This document shows positions 19,300 to 30,166 of a stretch of DNA of 64,000 bases, piece by piece. Made by a program: the position numbers and the translations under genes. Origin of the DNA: Psychrobacter cibarius (GTDB lineage Bacteria > Pseudomonadota > Gammaproteobacteria > Pseudomonadales > Moraxellaceae); the NCBI RefSeq assembly GCF_016107535.1, contig NZ_JABASQ010000011.1, positions 18,963 to 82,962 on the forward strand. The letters are read 5' to 3'. The notes beneath the pieces were generated by a model. The model saw nothing but the letters and a program-made list of their open reading frames with translations. It made no database searches and was not told where the DNA came from. Numbering within the stretch: position 1 is the first letter of the stretch; the number at the start of each line of letters is the position of its first letter.

Positions 19300-21300
19300 T
19301 TAAATCACATTGATGTGTTTACATGAGTAAAGTACAGTACGACTATCAGGCTCAAAAAATATACTAATATTGCCAACTTGATAATACTTTGAAAATACTT
19401 CCTTATTGATAGTGGTAATATGATACATGGGCTTATCTTCTATCGTAATCATAATCTTATCGACCGAACAGTAAAAACTTGGTGGTACTATCGTAAATAG
19501 GTAAGGCGGTTCACCACCAAGCTCAATATAGTCTTCAACAGGCTCGAATGTGTCCTGTTGATTTCTATATCTTGTTTTGAACAACTCATTTTGTTCGCAG
19601 TACAGTTGTTGTCTTAACTGGATATCGTGTCGATGTTCAATAATGCGATCAGTATCTTCGTGATTAGTGAAATAGAAGTAAGACTCTTTGCCTAAAAACT
19701 CATATTGATTATCAGTATTGAGCTTAAATGAGTACCAGCCATTGCCAAGATAATCGTTGTGATGAGCGCTAGTTTTCTCTCCTATAGTATAAATAGCTAT
19801 CTCATCAGGTTCGTACGCCAGACAAATAGGCAGAGTGATGCCATGCCACTCCTTTTTTAATAAACCTAAATCAATCTTTGCTACTGGCATAAAGTGTTTA
19901 ATAAGCCATGGCTGATCAGATATAAATACTGTGCTTGGTTGAGGATATAACTCAATACCGCTACCAACATCCTGTTTATCTACTTTAACTTGTGGTAATA
20001 AGTGTGGTTTATGTATTGCATGGATAAAAGGTTTTAGAGAGGCAACGACTTCTTTACTATTATCAAAGTAACAACTATCAACAGAATTAATTGGCTTAGA
20101 GTTATGATAATCCATTTCAGATACAGCTAAAAATTGTCCAAACGCTTTGATAACAGATTGTTCTGTACCAAGCGCCAATTTATAACACTCACCGAGCAAC
20201 ATTTTTGCGCGCTTCCACTCTGAATGTAGCAAGAGCGCTTGAGATATTTTTTCAAATGCTCGCTTTTCGAGCTGAGGTAGAATAGCTTCAAATGTATAGT
20301 CAGGCTGATAAGGTATGGCGCTGATTTTATCACCGTCTCCTCCCGTAAACGCCTCTTTGGGCAACTTGATATCTAAATCTAACTCCATGATTTGTCTAAT
20401 GATATCAAGCCTCTCAATAATCTCTGGTTTACTCTGTTGCTTGTAGAACTGATCAAAAGCTAGCCGATTGTAAGCCTCCACCGCATTCATAAAGCTGGCA
20501 GAAGCATGCGCTTCACGTTTATTAGTGATATTGAATTTTCCTGAATCGTCTTGATGCCAGCAAAAATACTCAGTCGCCCATCTTTCACCATTCATAAATT
20601 CATGATGCAATTTACCTAATGCATACTCGTTTTCATCAACCAACTGCATGATAATGTCAGGTGCTTGCTGATCTTCACGTGTATTTAATCTTAAAATAGC
20701 AATACCGTGTCCTAGCTTTGCAAGCTCTTGTAAGAGTGAGTAAGACGAACTGTGTACATTCGATGTGGTTAGCAAAGCAATGGCATCGGCCATGGGACTA
20801 AGTAGACCAGAGCTGGTGTTAGTCCAACGGTTTCCTGAGTTTTTAAGACCTTTTTCAGTACAAAACTGATCTTCTGCACCTTTTTTGTCTTGTTTATATG
20901 CTTTAAGATAATGACCAACATAAGACCGATATATTTTCTGAGATTTAGTGTAATCGTTTTTAAAGTACTCTAAATAGAGGGCTCGATTAATTTCATTATC
21001 AAGACGAGTAAAGGGTAGTTGTGCCATACCGATAGTGTAGCCTAACCATTTTATATTCTGTTTTATTCGTTTTGTGATAGAGAATTGCTTGGATATTTCA
21101 GCAGTGTCCATTAGTTGGGCAGTATAATATGCTGAAGAGACAAAAACTCTGAGGAGTTGATTGTTTTTAACTTTGTTAGAATCTAATAGTTGCTTGATTT
21201 GTTCAAGAGTATGAGTGGCTCTCAAATGTGATGATATCCTAAAACCAATACCGCTGTCTGAAATTTTATAAGTGAGTTGATACGCTTTGCTGTTATCCAT
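19300..21300 (-). CDS. Unrecognised 666-residue protein, AT-rich
   Basis: I recognise no family here. The protein appears soluble, with no signal peptide or membrane segment. The N-terminal half is mainly helical. A middle part (about residues 340-400) has a TPR/Sel1-like helical character, and the C-terminal half is aromatic-rich and beta-like, with an ELGGEPPY segment. I start at the ATG at 21298-21300 because AGGAA lies about six bases upstream; the longer frame adds 12 residues. Base content is low (19 G/C in 20041-20100), well below neighbouring metH, which suggests acquisition by transfer. It could act with the small membrane protein downstream. Confidence 0.6.
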   Translation of the reverse strand: MDNSKAYQLTYKISDSGIGFRISSHLRATHTLEQIKQLLDSNKVKNNQLLRVFVSSAYYTAQLMDTAEISKQFSITKRIKQNIKWLGYTIGMAQLPFTRLDNEINRALYLEYFKNDYTKSQKIYRSYVGHYLKAYKQDKKGAEDQFCTEKGLKNSGNRWTNTSSGLLSPMADAIALLTTSNVHSSSYSLLQELAKLGHGIAILRLNTREDQQAPDIIMQLVDENEYALGKLHHEFMNGERWATEYFCWHQDDSGKFNITNKREAHASASFMNAVEAYNRLAFDQFYKQQSKPEIIERLDIIRQIMELDLDIKLPKEAFTGGDGDKISAIPYQPDYTFEAILPQLEKRAFEKISQALLLHSEWKRAKMLLGECYKLALGTEQSVIKAFGQFLAVSEMDYHNSKPINSVDSCYFDNSKEVVASLKPFIHAIHKPHLLPQVKVDKQDVGSGIELYPQPSTVFISDQPWLIKHFMPVAKIDLGLLKKEWHGITLPICLAYEPDEIAIYTIGEKTSAHHNDYLGNGWYSFKLNTDNQYEFLGKESYFYFTNHEDTDRIIEHRHDIQLRQQLYCEQNELFKTRYRNQQDTFEPVEDYIELGGEPPYLFTIVPPSFYCSVDKIMITIEDKPMYHITTINKEVFSKYYQVGNISIFFEPDSRTVLYSCKHINVI

Positions 21301-21658
21301 TCTAATTCCTATAGGGTTTAACATATCCACAAACAATACTACTTAAAGTTGAGTGTGGCTCATTAAACTGAATCAGTTTTCTTAATACCTAAGTATAGCT
21401 TAGATATACGTAAGTCAGATGCGACTATATTTTTCAATAAATATAAATAAATGTAAGATATGATTTGTTGCATACATCCTGTCTTTAAAAAAATAAATCA
21501 ATATCTCGATGTCTAAAAATTTACATATTCTATTCTGATATTAGTCCTGCTGTTTCGCTATTTAATCGAGTATATGTATTATGGTATGTTATTTAGACTT
21601 TATTATAATGGAGAAAAGAAGCAAAAATCGGCTCTAGAAATTCCGATTTAAACATTAC
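21301..21658. other. AT-rich intergenic region
   Basis: About 360 very AT-rich bases lie between the symporter stop and the 666-residue orphan. I see no gene or convincing terminator. Because both flanking genes read leftward, this region should hold the promoter of the orphan gene. Confidence 0.4.
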
Positions 21659-22588
21659 TTATTTAGCATCTCTCTTAGCAAAAATATTTGCAACCAGTGC
21701 GCCACTAAAGTTATGCCATACACTAAATATTGCACTAGGTAAGGCAGCGACAGGATTGAAATAAGTTGCCGCAAGGGCAGCGCCCAGACCAGAGTTTTGC
21801 ATGCCCACTTCTATCATAATCGCGCGGCGTTGTTTTTCCGTAAAGCCAGACAAGCGAGCGATTACATATCCCAAGGTATAACCCGTCATATTGTGTAAGG
21901 CAACCACGATAAAGACGATAGCACCGCTATCTAGAATAGTTGCTTTAGACACGGCAACCACTGCCGCTATGATGATGGAAATACCCAATACCGATACCAT
22001 CGGTAATACCTCGGTGACGAACTCGATCTTTTTACCCAAAAACTTATGAAAGATAACACCCAGTAATATGGGCAAGATGACGATTTTGGTAATGGTTATC
22101 ATCATACTGGCCAAATCGATATCAATCAGCTGCCCCGCAAAAACACTGAGTAGAATAGGGGTCAGAAAAGGCGCAAGTAGGGTAGAGATAGAGGTAATCG
22201 CCACACTCAATGCCACATCACCTTTGGCTAAGAACGTAATTACGTTACTCGACGTGCCGCCAGGACAACAACCAACCAAAATAACACCGACTGCTATTAA
22301 AGGATCAAGGTTGAAAATGACCGTCAATAGGTAAGCAATCAATGGCATGAGCGTAAATTGTGCTAATAGCCCTACCAATACAGGTTTGGGGCGTTTGACG
22401 ATTTCTAGGAAATCTTCTGTTTTGAGCGTCATGCCCATCCCAAACATAATGATGCCAAGTATGGGAACGATTAAAAAAGCCAACGAGGCAAAAAACTCAG
22501 GAAAAATAAATCCCAAAACAGCACTGACCAATGCCCAGATTGCAAAGGTTTTGCCAATCCAACTAGAAAGTAATGCAATCTGATTCAT
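21659..22588 (-). CDS. Bile acid:sodium symporter family (BASS) transporter
   Basis: This 309-residue inner-membrane protein has about nine or ten hydrophobic segments. The two conserved crossover regions of the family are visible: CCPGGTSSNVITFLAKGD near residues 108-125 and EVGMQNSGLGAALA near 260-273. These line the substrate and sodium sites. Bacterial members such as YocS/PanS-like proteins transport organic anions with sodium. The substrate cannot be read from sequence; pantoate, 2-keto acids and sulfonates are possibilities. It lies downstream of metH, but a terminator stands between them. Confidence 0.9.
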   Translation of the reverse strand: MNQIALLSSWIGKTFAIWALVSAVLGFIFPEFFASLAFLIVPILGIIMFGMGMTLKTEDFLEIVKRPKPVLVGLLAQFTLMPLIAYLLTVIFNLDPLIAVGVILVGCCPGGTSSNVITFLAKGDVALSVAITSISTLLAPFLTPILLSVFAGQLIDIDLASMMITITKIVILPILLGVIFHKFLGKKIEFVTEVLPMVSVLGISIIIAAVVAVSKATILDSGAIVFIVVALHNMTGYTLGYVIARLSGFTEKQRRAIMIEVGMQNSGLGAALAATYFNPVAALPSAIFSVWHNFSGALVANIFAKRDAK

Positions 22589-22718
22589 AGCCTATCTCAC
22601 AAAGATAAAAATAATAGAATAGACAATAATCTAGCATGGTTATTGTTAGTAAATGATGAAAGTATTTTGCTATGAACGTAGCGATAAGTTTGCTGATGGT
22701 GGGAAAAATAGACTGCCA

Positions 22719-22754
22719 TAAAAAATGGCTTACCCATGTTAAATGAGTAAGCCA
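22719..22754 (-). terminator. Terminator after metH
   Basis: An eight-base-pair stem TGGCTTAC/GTAAGCCA is extended by three pairs after one mismatch and has a five-base loop. On the minus strand it is followed by a T-run (the A-run at 22720-22725). Confidence 0.82.
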
Positions 22755-22796
22755 AAGAATAACTATTAGGTTTCTATCACTTGATTAGCCAATCGA

Positions 22797-25700
22797 CTAT
22801 AAATTCGGATTTAACCACTTCTCAGCCGTCTTCATATCCCAGCCTTTACGCTCAGCATAGCTCTCTAACTGATCACGGCTTATTTTGCCGACGTTGAAGT
22901 ATTCACTATCAGGATGCGAGTAATAGAATCCGCTGACCGAGGACGCAGGCCACATTGCATAGCTCTCAGTTAGTGTTGTACCAATCGCATCTACCGTACC
23001 CAGCCAATCAAATAATTTGCCTTTTTCCGTATGCTCAGGGCAGGCAGGGTAGCCAGGTGCTGGACGGATACCAACGTATTTTTCTTTAATCATCTCATCA
23101 TTGGTGAGTGATTCAGTCGGTTGATAGCCCCAATACTCTTTACGGATGAGCTCGTGCAAATGCTCGGCAAACGCTTCTGCTAAGCGATCAGACAATGCCT
23201 GCACCATAATGGCATTATAGTCATCGCCTGCTGCTTTATACTTTTCAGCCAGTGCTTCTGTACCCACGATAGAAACGGTAAAGCCGCCCAAGTGATCGGT
23301 ATGCGTCTCTGATGGCGAGATGAAATCCGCCAAGCTAAAGTTTGGTTTGCCACTGGCTTTGTCGCTTTGCTGACGTAAGTGCTCGAATTGATATTCTGCT
23401 GCGCCGCCTTCACTAGCATGATCATAGACAGTAACGGTATCGGCACCCGTACGGCGCGCAGGCATGAGTTTAAACACCCCTTTGGCGACGATTAATTTTT
23501 CATCAATCATCTTTTGCATCAGCTCATTGGCATTATCAAATAAATCTCGTGCCGCTTCGCCGACCACATCATCTTGCAATATCTTCGGGTATTTACCTGT
23601 CAGACCCCAAGAGATAAAGAACGGCGTCCAATCAATATATGGCAGTAGGTTGGTGATAGGGTAATCATCCAATATCACTTGGCCTAACTTATTAGGCACT
23701 GGTGGCACATAGTTTTCCCAATCATACTGAAAGCCAATTTTGACCGATTCGGCATACGTGACCTTCGCCGCTTTTGGTTGACGCTTGGCAAGGCGTTCAC
23801 GTACTTTGACATACTCTTCGCGGGTTTCATCGATCAGCGCTTGACGGTGTTCTTTGGAGAGCAGTTTGGTGACTACACCGACTGAGCGTGAGGCATCAGA
23901 TACATAGATGACGGCATCATTTTGGTATTGTGGCTCGACTTTGACCGCGGTATGCGCTTTGGAGGTCGTTGCACCGCCAATCATCAAGGGTAACGTCATG
24001 CCGCGCTCTTGCATTTGCTTGGCGACATAGACCATCTCATCGAGACTTGGGGTAATCAGACCTGATAAGCCAATGATATCGACTTCTTCAGCGATAGCGG
24101 TATCGAGGATTTTTTCACACGGCACCATGACACCCAGATCAACGATATCATAGCCATTACAGCCCAGCACCACGCCGACGATGTTTTTACCGATATCGTG
24201 GACGTCGCCTTTGACCGTTGCCATGAGGATTTTGCCTTTCTTTTCACCCTCGACTTTTTCTGCTTCGATATACGGATTGAGCCACGCAACGGACTGTTTC
24301 ATCACGCGAGCTGATTTGACCACTTGTGGTAAGAACATTTTACCGGCACCAAATAAGTCACCGACGATATTCATCCCGTCCATGAGTGGGCCTTCGATGA
24401 CTTCTAGCGGCTTGGGATATTTCTCCCATGCTTCTTTGGTATCAGCTTCGATAAAGGTAGTGATGCCTTTGACCAGTGCATGGGCGATGCGTTCTTCTAC
24501 CGTGCCTTCGCGCCAGCTCATATCAACGGTGCTGTCTTTTTTCTTACCACCGTTTTGGTAGTTCTCAGCCACAGTCATCAGACGTTCGGTGGCGTCTTGA
24601 CCGCTCTCACCTTGGTTGCGGTTGAGCATCACATCTTCGATGGCGTCGCGTGCTTCCTTTGGAATATCATCGTACAGTTCAAGCATGGCAGGGTTGACGA
24701 TACCCATTGTCAGACCATTCTGAATCGCATGATAGAGGAATACGGAGTTTATGGCTTCACGGATAGGGTTACCACGGAAACTAAACGAGACGTTAGAGAC
24801 ACCACCCGATACCATCGCATTGGGCAAGTTATCGGTAATCCATTTGGTGGCATTAATAAAGTCCGCACCATAATTATTGTGCTCAGTGATACCAGTGGCA
24901 ACGGCAAAAATGTTTGGGTCAAAAATAATGTCTTCTGATGGGAAACCAACTTCATTAACCAATACATCATAACTGCGTTGACAAATCTGAATCTTACGCT
25001 CGTAAGTATCGGCTTGACCGTCTTCATCAAATGCCATGACGATAACGGCGGCACCGTAGCGCATACAAAGCTTGGCACGCTCAACGAACTCAGCATGACC
25101 TTCTTTTAATGAGATAGAGTTGACGACGGACTTGCCTTGGATACGCTTAAGACCTTCTTCGATGATGTCCCATTTAGACGAGTCAATCATCAGCGGTACA
25201 CGGCTGATATCAGGCTCACCAGACACGAGGTTGACGAAATGAATCATCGCTTGCTTGGAGTCGAGCATGCCTTCGTCCATATTGATATCGACGATTTGCG
25301 CACCGCCTTCGACCTGATCTCGCGCCACATCGAGTGCTTCGGTGTAGGCTTCGGTTTTAATCAAGCGTAAAAACTTTTTAGAGCCTGTCACGTTGGTACG
25401 TTCACCCACGTTGACGAATAGGCTGTCGGCATTGATGGTAAATGGCTCAAGACCCGATAAACGGCAGGCAGGTGGGATATCTGGAATGACGCGCGGTGGA
25501 TAATTTGCCACCATTTTAGCGATTTGACGGATATGCTCAGGCGTCGTACCACAACAGCCACCAACGATGTTTAAAATACCCGCTTTGGCAAAACCTTCGA
25601 GTAGGGCGGCTGTTTGTTCGGCTGTTTCATCATATTCACCAAACTCGTTGGGTAAACCCGCGTTTGGATGCGCTGACACATAGGTATTAGCAATGTTCGA

Positions 25701-26585
25701 CAGCGTTTGGATATGCGGACGCAGTGCATCAGCGCCTAATGCGCAGTTAAAGCCAACCGATAATGGCTTGGCATGGCGGATTGAATTATAAAAGGCTTCA
25801 GCGGTTTGACCTGATAGCGTTCGACCTGAGGCATCGGTAATGGTGCCCGAAATCATAATTGGTAATTCAAAACCAATGTCATTAAACACGCCCGTAATAG
25901 CAAAGATGGCTGCTTTAGCATTGAGCGTATCAAATATTGTTTCGATGAGGATGAGGTCGACACCGCCTTCTATCAGGCATAAGGTCGCTTCACGGTAATT
26001 TAGTACCAATTCGTCAAAGGTAATGTTACGAAAGGCTGGGTCATTGACGTCCGGTGATAGCGAGCACGTGCGTGAAGTTGGCCCTACGACACCCGCGACA
26101 AAACGCGGTTTCTCAGGTGTTTTTGCCGTAAATTCATCCGCTGCTTCGCGGGCAATCTTGGCTGCTGTCTTATTCAGCTCAGGCACTAGATACTGCATAT
26201 CGTAGTCAGCCATCGACAGACGCGTACCGTTAAAGGTATTGGTCTCGATGATATCGGCACCAGCTAGCAGATGATCGTGATGAATGTCTTTAATCATGTG
26301 CGGCTGTGTCAGTACCAATAAATCATTGTTACCGCGTACGTCTTGATTGATATCGGCAAAACGCTCACCACGATAATCTGCTTCTTCTAATTTATAGGTC
26401 TGAATCTGTGTACCCATCGCCCCATCTAACATCAAGATGCGTGATGCCATTTGCTCGGTGATACGTGCACGTGCCGTCAGTTGCTGCTCTTTATAAGGAA
26501 ACACGGCAGGTGGCGTTAAAATAAAGTCATCAGCGGATGATGGACTAGAAGTAGGATCAGATTGAGAAGTCATCGTTTGAGTCAT
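22797..26585 (-). CDS. metH: Cobalamin-dependent methionine synthase
   Basis: MetH transfers the methyl group from methyltetrahydrofolate via cobalamin to homocysteine. The protein of about 1260 residues has all modules. The homocysteine domain has the zinc cysteines C344 and C345 in GGCCGTTP. The pterin domain begins [11 protein letters not shown]. The B12 domain has DVHDIG with the cobalt-ligand His at 796. The C-terminal activation domain includes [12 protein letters not shown]. Numbering is offset about 37 from E. coli, fitting a short Ser/Thr-rich N-terminal extension. The frame runs up to 26666, but the added part (SYSYSYYF) is encoded by a hexanucleotide repeat. The start at 26585 or 12 bases later is not fixed by a clear ribosome site. 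Confidence 0.96.
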   Translation of the reverse strand: MTQTMTSQSDPTSSPSSADDFILTPPAVFPYKEQQLTARARITEQMASRILMLDGAMGTQIQTYKLEEADYRGERFADINQDVRGNNDLLVLTQPHMIKDIHHDHLLAGADIIETNTFNGTRLSMADYDMQYLVPELNKTAAKIAREAADEFTAKTPEKPRFVAGVVGPTSRTCSLSPDVNDPAFRNITFDELVLNYREATLCLIEGGVDLILIETIFDTLNAKAAIFAITGVFNDIGFELPIMISGTITDASGRTLSGQTAEAFYNSIRHAKPLSVGFNCALGADALRPHIQTLSNIANTYVSAHPNAGLPNEFGEYDETAEQTAALLEGFAKAGILNIVGGCCGTTPEHIRQIAKMVANYPPRVIPDIPPACRLSGLEPFTINADSLFVNVGERTNVTGSKKFLRLIKTEAYTEALDVARDQVEGGAQIVDINMDEGMLDSKQAMIHFVNLVSGEPDISRVPLMIDSSKWDIIEEGLKRIQGKSVVNSISLKEGHAEFVERAKLCMRYGAAVIVMAFDEDGQADTYERKIQICQRSYDVLVNEVGFPSEDIIFDPNIFAVATGITEHNNYGADFINATKWITDNLPNAMVSGGVSNVSFSFRGNPIREAINSVFLYHAIQNGLTMGIVNPAMLELYDDIPKEARDAIEDVMLNRNQGESGQDATERLMTVAENYQNGGKKKDSTVDMSWREGTVEERIAHALVKGITTFIEADTKEAWEKYPKPLEVIEGPLMDGMNIVGDLFGAGKMFLPQVVKSARVMKQSVAWLNPYIEAEKVEGEKKGKILMATVKGDVHDIGKNIVGVVLGCNGYDIVDLGVMVPCEKILDTAIAEEVDIIGLSGLITPSLDEMVYVAKQMQERGMTLPLMIGGATTSKAHTAVKVEPQYQNDAVIYVSDASRSVGVVTKLLSKEHRQALIDETREEYVKVRERLAKRQPKAAKVTYAESVKIGFQYDWENYVPPVPNKLGQVILDDYPITNLLPYIDWTPFFISWGLTGKYPKILQDDVVGEAARDLFDNANELMQKMIDEKLIVAKGVFKLMPARRTGADTVTVYDHASEGGAAEYQFEHLRQQSDKASGKPNFSLADFISPSETHTDHLGGFTVSIVGTEALAEKYKAAGDDYNAIMVQALSDRLAEAFAEHLHELIRKEYWGYQPTESLTNDEMIKEKYVGIRPAPGYPACPEHTEKGKLFDWLGTVDAIGTTLTESYAMWPASSVSGFYYSHPDSEYFNVGKISRDQLESYAERKGWDMKTAEKWLNPNL

Positions 26586-27157
26586 AGGAGCGCTGCTTAT
26601 ATCGTCAATGTTATAAAAGGGGAAGTAATAAGAATAAGAATAAGAATAATAAATAGCGTGCAACATTTATAAAAGGCGTGGGCAAATCCGCATTATTCTA
26701 GCATGAAAATCATACCTCACGTGGGACAGTACTTATTCCTCTTTGGCAATATGCTAGACAAAAAATCTGCCTGTTGATTGAGTGAGCATGATGTTCAAAG
26801 TTTATGGCATTAAGCGATTAGGAACAAATGAATATCATTTCGCTTAAAGATTACATAAAGCTTTGTTTCTATAAATGAAAGCACAACGATTGTGCTTAAA
26901 AGTCAGACAGTGTTTACACCTGTACTACAAAAAGTTGCGTAAAGAGGAATTGATAAAGCTTTGTTATATGTTAATTTAATTTCAGAAGGATTGATGTTTC
27001 ATAAGCAATACTTACTAGTAAATGTTAATAGTTGTATTAGTGACATCTAACATTTACCACTATTATTAGCGCTAGTATTTGCTATAAGGGAAGACGATCT
27101 AATCTGCAAGACAGTTATAGAACAGTCAATAAATACTCAATCATTAAGGATAATGTT
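26586..27157. other. Divergent intergenic region, metH / fasciclin
   Basis: About 570 bases must hold the promoters of metH (leftward) and the first fasciclin gene (rightward). It contains the TAAGAA repeat near 26628-26650. A small symmetric hairpin (AAGCACAA-CGA-TTGTGCTT, 26879-26897) has no T-tail. I see no cobalamin-riboswitch box. Confidence 0.4.
26628..26650. repeat. Short TAAGAA hexanucleotide repeat
   Basis: Between three and four tandem copies of TAAGAA lie just upstream of the metH start. If translated from 26666, they would encode alternating Ser/Tyr. Repeats of this kind can vary in copy number, but this one is short. Confidence 0.7.
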
Positions 27158-27712
27158 ATGAAGCTTACTAAAATTGCTACCATCGGTACATTAGCACTCT
27201 CAATCGCTGGTTTAAGCGCTTGTAATAATATGATGCCAAGCAAAAGCGCAGCGATGAAAGCGCCTATGCACAGTCAATCTATGGCAAAAATGAACGTGGT
27301 ACAAGTTGCCCAAAGTAATCCTGACTTCTCGCTACTGGTCGAAGCCGTCGTAGCGGCAGATTTGGCGGGTGCTTTGTCTAACCCGAATGCAAACTATACA
27401 ATATTTGCGCCGACCAATGCCGAATTTGTACAAGTCCTGCAAGAAACAGGCATGAGCAAAGCACAATTATTTGCTAACAAGCCACTATTGACTAAGATTT
27501 TAGGCTATCACGTGATTAACGGTGCGGCGCCAGTATATGCGAAAGACGTTAAACCGGGCAATATTACTATGTTCAGTAAAGATACTCTGATGGTCACCAA
27601 TCAGGGCAAATTGATGGACGAAAATGGTCGTACTACCAATATTATAAAAACCGATATTGCTGCTAATAACGGCGTAGTACATGTTATCGATAGAGTATTA
27701 TTGCCCAAATAA
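27158..27712 (+). CDS. Fasciclin (FAS1) domain lipoprotein, single domain, gene 1
   Basis: This is a 184-residue predicted lipoprotein with lipobox LSAC at about residues 19-22. A short Met/Lys/Ala-rich linker is followed by one FAS1 domain. The two FAS1 motifs are clear: YTIFAPTNAEF in the first half, and NNGVVHVIDRVLLPK at the C-terminus with a YHVI motif between. FAS1 domains mediate cell adhesion or surface interactions. The start has AAGGATAATG upstream. Its domain is most like the second domain of the next gene. Confidence 0.9.
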   Translation: MKLTKIATIGTLALSIAGLSACNNMMPSKSAAMKAPMHSQSMAKMNVVQVAQSNPDFSLLVEAVVAADLAGALSNPNANYTIFAPTNAEFVQVLQETGMSKAQLFANKPLLTKILGYHVINGAAPVYAKDVKPGNITMFSKDTLMVTNQGKLMDENGRTTNIIKTDIAANNGVVHVIDRVLLPK

Positions 27713-28068
27713 GATAGATTTCAAAATTACAGTTAAAGAATTATATCCCTATTACTTTGTATGATGAAGCTGGTATGAGTACCAGCTACCGTCTTTGATG
27801 ACATGATTGTTAAATACACGCTATTTTAATTGCCAATTGTTTTAGATGAAGCTCCTTTAGATGACACTGCTGGCATTTAGAATATTTGAGATATTTTTTG
27901 AGCATGTCATCATTATTGTTTAACACTACGACAATAAACGACAGTCATCTTTGTTTCTTGTTGAAAGCTTTGATTATTTAACAGTTTCAATCATCCGACT
28001 TCAATCATTCGACGGATGCTACTGACAAAGTAGATGGTTCATCTGAACTCATACATAAGGGTATAATC
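27713..28068. other. Intergenic region between fasciclin genes 1 and 2
   Basis: About 355 AT-rich bases separate the two genes. No gene or clear terminator is visible. An imperfect GCTGGTATGAGTACCAGC palindrome at about 27769-27786 could form a stem but lacks a T-tail. Confidence 0.4.
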
Positions 28069-29019
28069 ATGCTAAAAAGAACCCTATTATCTCTGGCGCT
28101 TGCCATGACCGTTTTGCCGCTAGCCGCTTGTAATGACGATGACAATGATTTTTCAGTTGTTGTAGAAGCGCCAACACAAAATATTGCAGAAATTGCTGCT
28201 GAAAATAAAGATCTAACCATTCTTAATGCTGCGTTAAAGGCATCTGGACTTGATAAAGTTTTGATGTCATCAGAGGACGAATTTACTGTATTTGCACCTA
28301 CTGATGCTGCATTTGCTGAATTATTGGAAGAGCTTGATGTGACATCAGAAGAGTTATTGGCTGACAAAGAGCTATTAACCATGGTCTTAACTTATCATGT
28401 TATCCCCAATATGACAGTCAAAGCTGCTGATATTCCTTATGGCGACAGTATCGAAACAGTCAATGGTCAAACGTTCTCTATTAGTGATGCCAATGTCATT
28501 ATGGATGCAAGTGGGGATACCTCTAAAATTATCAAAACAGATGTATTAGCCACTAATGGCGTCATTCACCTCATTGACGATGTACTGTTACCTACTGACA
28601 AGTCTATAGTGGATCTAGCCGTTGCCACAGAGGATCTCAGTATCCTCAAAGAAGCGGTGGTAGCAGCAGGATTGGCTGATGCCCTGGCTGATGAAGATGC
28701 TGACCTTACCGTCTTTGCACCAAACAATGCCGCTTTTGCTAAATTATTAGCTGAACTTAATATAAGTAAAGAACAGCTATTACAAGATAAGCCGCTGTTG
28801 ACGAAAGTGCTCACCTATCATGTGATTGAAGACGATCGCGTCTTTGCCTCTGAAATTATGGCAGGCAGTCAAGAGATGCTAGAAGGCGGCAGCATCACAT
28901 TTGACGATAAAAAACAAATTACCGATGGGAGAGATCGTACCTCTAATATCGTGACCGCGAATATACAAGCGAACAATGGAGTTGTACACGTGATCGATAC
29001 AGTGTTGCTACCTAAGTAA
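28069..29019 (+). CDS. Fasciclin lipoprotein with two FAS1 domains, gene 2
   Basis: This is a 316-residue predicted lipoprotein with lipobox LAAC near residue 21, followed by an acidic linker. Two complete FAS1 domains follow. Domain 1 (about 40-180) has FTVFAPTDAAF and ends NGVIHLIDDVLLP. Domain 2 (about 182-316) has LTVFAPNNAAF and ends NNGVVHVIDTVLLPK. Domain 1 shares AADIPYG and ISDANVI with gene 3, whereas domain 2 shares KPLLTK, YHVI and the R-T-N-I/V ending with gene 1. The gene therefore looks like a fusion of the two neighbouring domain types, or their source. It is probably surface- or periplasm-located and may act in adhesion. Confidence 0.9.
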   Translation: MLKRTLLSLALAMTVLPLAACNDDDNDFSVVVEAPTQNIAEIAAENKDLTILNAALKASGLDKVLMSSEDEFTVFAPTDAAFAELLEELDVTSEELLADKELLTMVLTYHVIPNMTVKAADIPYGDSIETVNGQTFSISDANVIMDASGDTSKIIKTDVLATNGVIHLIDDVLLPTDKSIVDLAVATEDLSILKEAVVAAGLADALADEDADLTVFAPNNAAFAKLLAELNISKEQLLQDKPLLTKVLTYHVIEDDRVFASEIMAGSQEMLEGGSITFDDKKQITDGRDRTSNIVTANIQANNGVVHVIDTVLLPK

Positions 29020-29202
29020 GCATTAATCCGAAATTAATCAGTTAAAATTATAGTTATTGGTATAGCAGAGGCGACATTATTACTATTGTTTAGTTGCTAT
29101 CATTTGCAACAGATAAGTGGTTCGCTGTTATATACATTAACTGGGTTAAGTTATTTGTCAAACAAGTCACTTAACAGACCATCCCTTTATAAGGAAATAC
29201 TT

Positions 29203-29808
29203 ATGTTGAAGAAAAACTTACTTTCTATTGCTGTCGTTACAGCTGCTATGTCATTAGCCGCTTGTAATGATAAAGAAGCAGTTACTGATCCTGTTGAGCC
29301 TGAAGTGACTACTGAAGAAGTGGTTGTAGAGCCCGTTGCCGAAGTTGAGCCAATGACTGAAGCCGATCCAATGGCCGATACTGCTGCGACGCAAAGCATT
29401 GCTGAAATAGCAGCTGGCAACGAAAATCTAACGATTCTAACGGCTGCATTACAAGCTGCTGGCTTAGATACAATGATGATGGATGCTGGGACTTATACGG
29501 TATTTGCACCAACTGATGATGCATTTGCTCCTGTGTTAGAGAAGCTAGGCGTTACTAAAGAAGAGCTATTAGCCGATACAGATCTACTGAAAAAAGTACT
29601 TCCGTATCACGTAGTACCTATGGTCGTTATGGCAGCTGACATTCCTTATGGTACTGATGTTGCTACTGTAAATGGTGCTACTATCAATATTAGTGATGCT
29701 AATGTCATCACTGATGCGACTGGTAACACGGCTAATATTACTGGTACAGATATCATGGCAACGAACGGTGTGGTTCACACTATCGATGCAGTATTGATGC
29801 CTGAGTAA
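29203..29808 (+). CDS. Fasciclin lipoprotein, single domain with acidic linker, gene 3
   Basis: This is a 201-residue predicted lipoprotein with lipobox LAAC near residue 21. A roughly 40-residue linker rich in Glu, Val, Pro and Thr, with repeated VEP units, precedes one FAS1 domain (YTVFAPTDDAF ... NGVVHTIDAVLMPE). The start at 29203 has AAGGAAA upstream and gives a proper signal peptide; the frame to 29086 has neither. The signal peptide and FAS1 domain closely resemble those of gene 2. A strong terminator follows, ending the cluster. Confidence 0.88.
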   Translation: MLKKNLLSIAVVTAAMSLAACNDKEAVTDPVEPEVTTEEVVVEPVAEVEPMTEADPMADTAATQSIAEIAAGNENLTILTAALQAAGLDTMMMDAGTYTVFAPTDDAFAPVLEKLGVTKEELLADTDLLKKVLPYHVVPMVVMAADIPYGTDVATVNGATINISDANVITDATGNTANITGTDIMATNGVVHTIDAVLMPE

Positions 29809-29867
29809 GTTGTTTCTATAGCCTCTTTATTTATGATTAATTAATTATTTAAATAATGACGTCGAAG

Positions 29868-29895
29868 AAGCCTAGCTATTGAGCTGGGCTTTTTT
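29868..29895 (+). terminator. Terminator after fasciclin gene 3
   Basis: A ten-base-pair stem AAGCCTAGCT/AGCTGGGCTT, with one G-T pair and loop ATTG, is followed by T-rich sequence. Confidence 0.85.
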
Positions 29896-30080
29896 GCGTT
29901 TGGGGGATACCTAATTTTTACCATAGCATTGATATAAGTTAGTCGCATGAAAACGGTTCAATGTAGTGGAGAGTAAGATAAATGAGCCTTTCATTGGTTC
30001 ACACTAATGCAAGTTTAAAGAGTAATGATGACTTATGTAAGATATCTATTGAAGGTTTATGAATGCAAAGGTTTGAAACA

Positions 30081-30110
30081 AAAAGCCCGAAACGATTGTT
30101 TCGGGCTTTT
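30081..30110 (-). terminator. Bidirectional terminator downstream of the symporter gene
   Basis: A perfect 13-base-pair stem AAAAGCCCGAAAC/GTTTCGGGCTTTT has a four-base loop. T-runs are present in both directions. It lies 57 bases past the symporter stop. Confidence 0.85.
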
Positions 30111-30166
30111 GCTTTGGAGGTTTGAATAACAATTATGTTAAAGAATGATAGCTACGTTATAGAATA

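Larger units (their letters stand above)
29809..30166. other. Convergent intergenic region with two terminators
   Basis: This region separates the rightward fasciclin cluster from the leftward symporter gene. It holds one terminator for each direction (29868-29895 and 30081-30110) and no gene. Confidence 0.6.

Noticed and set aside
26586..27157. Cobalamin riboswitch upstream of metH
   Set aside because: I could not find the conserved B12 box or a matching fold on the minus strand.
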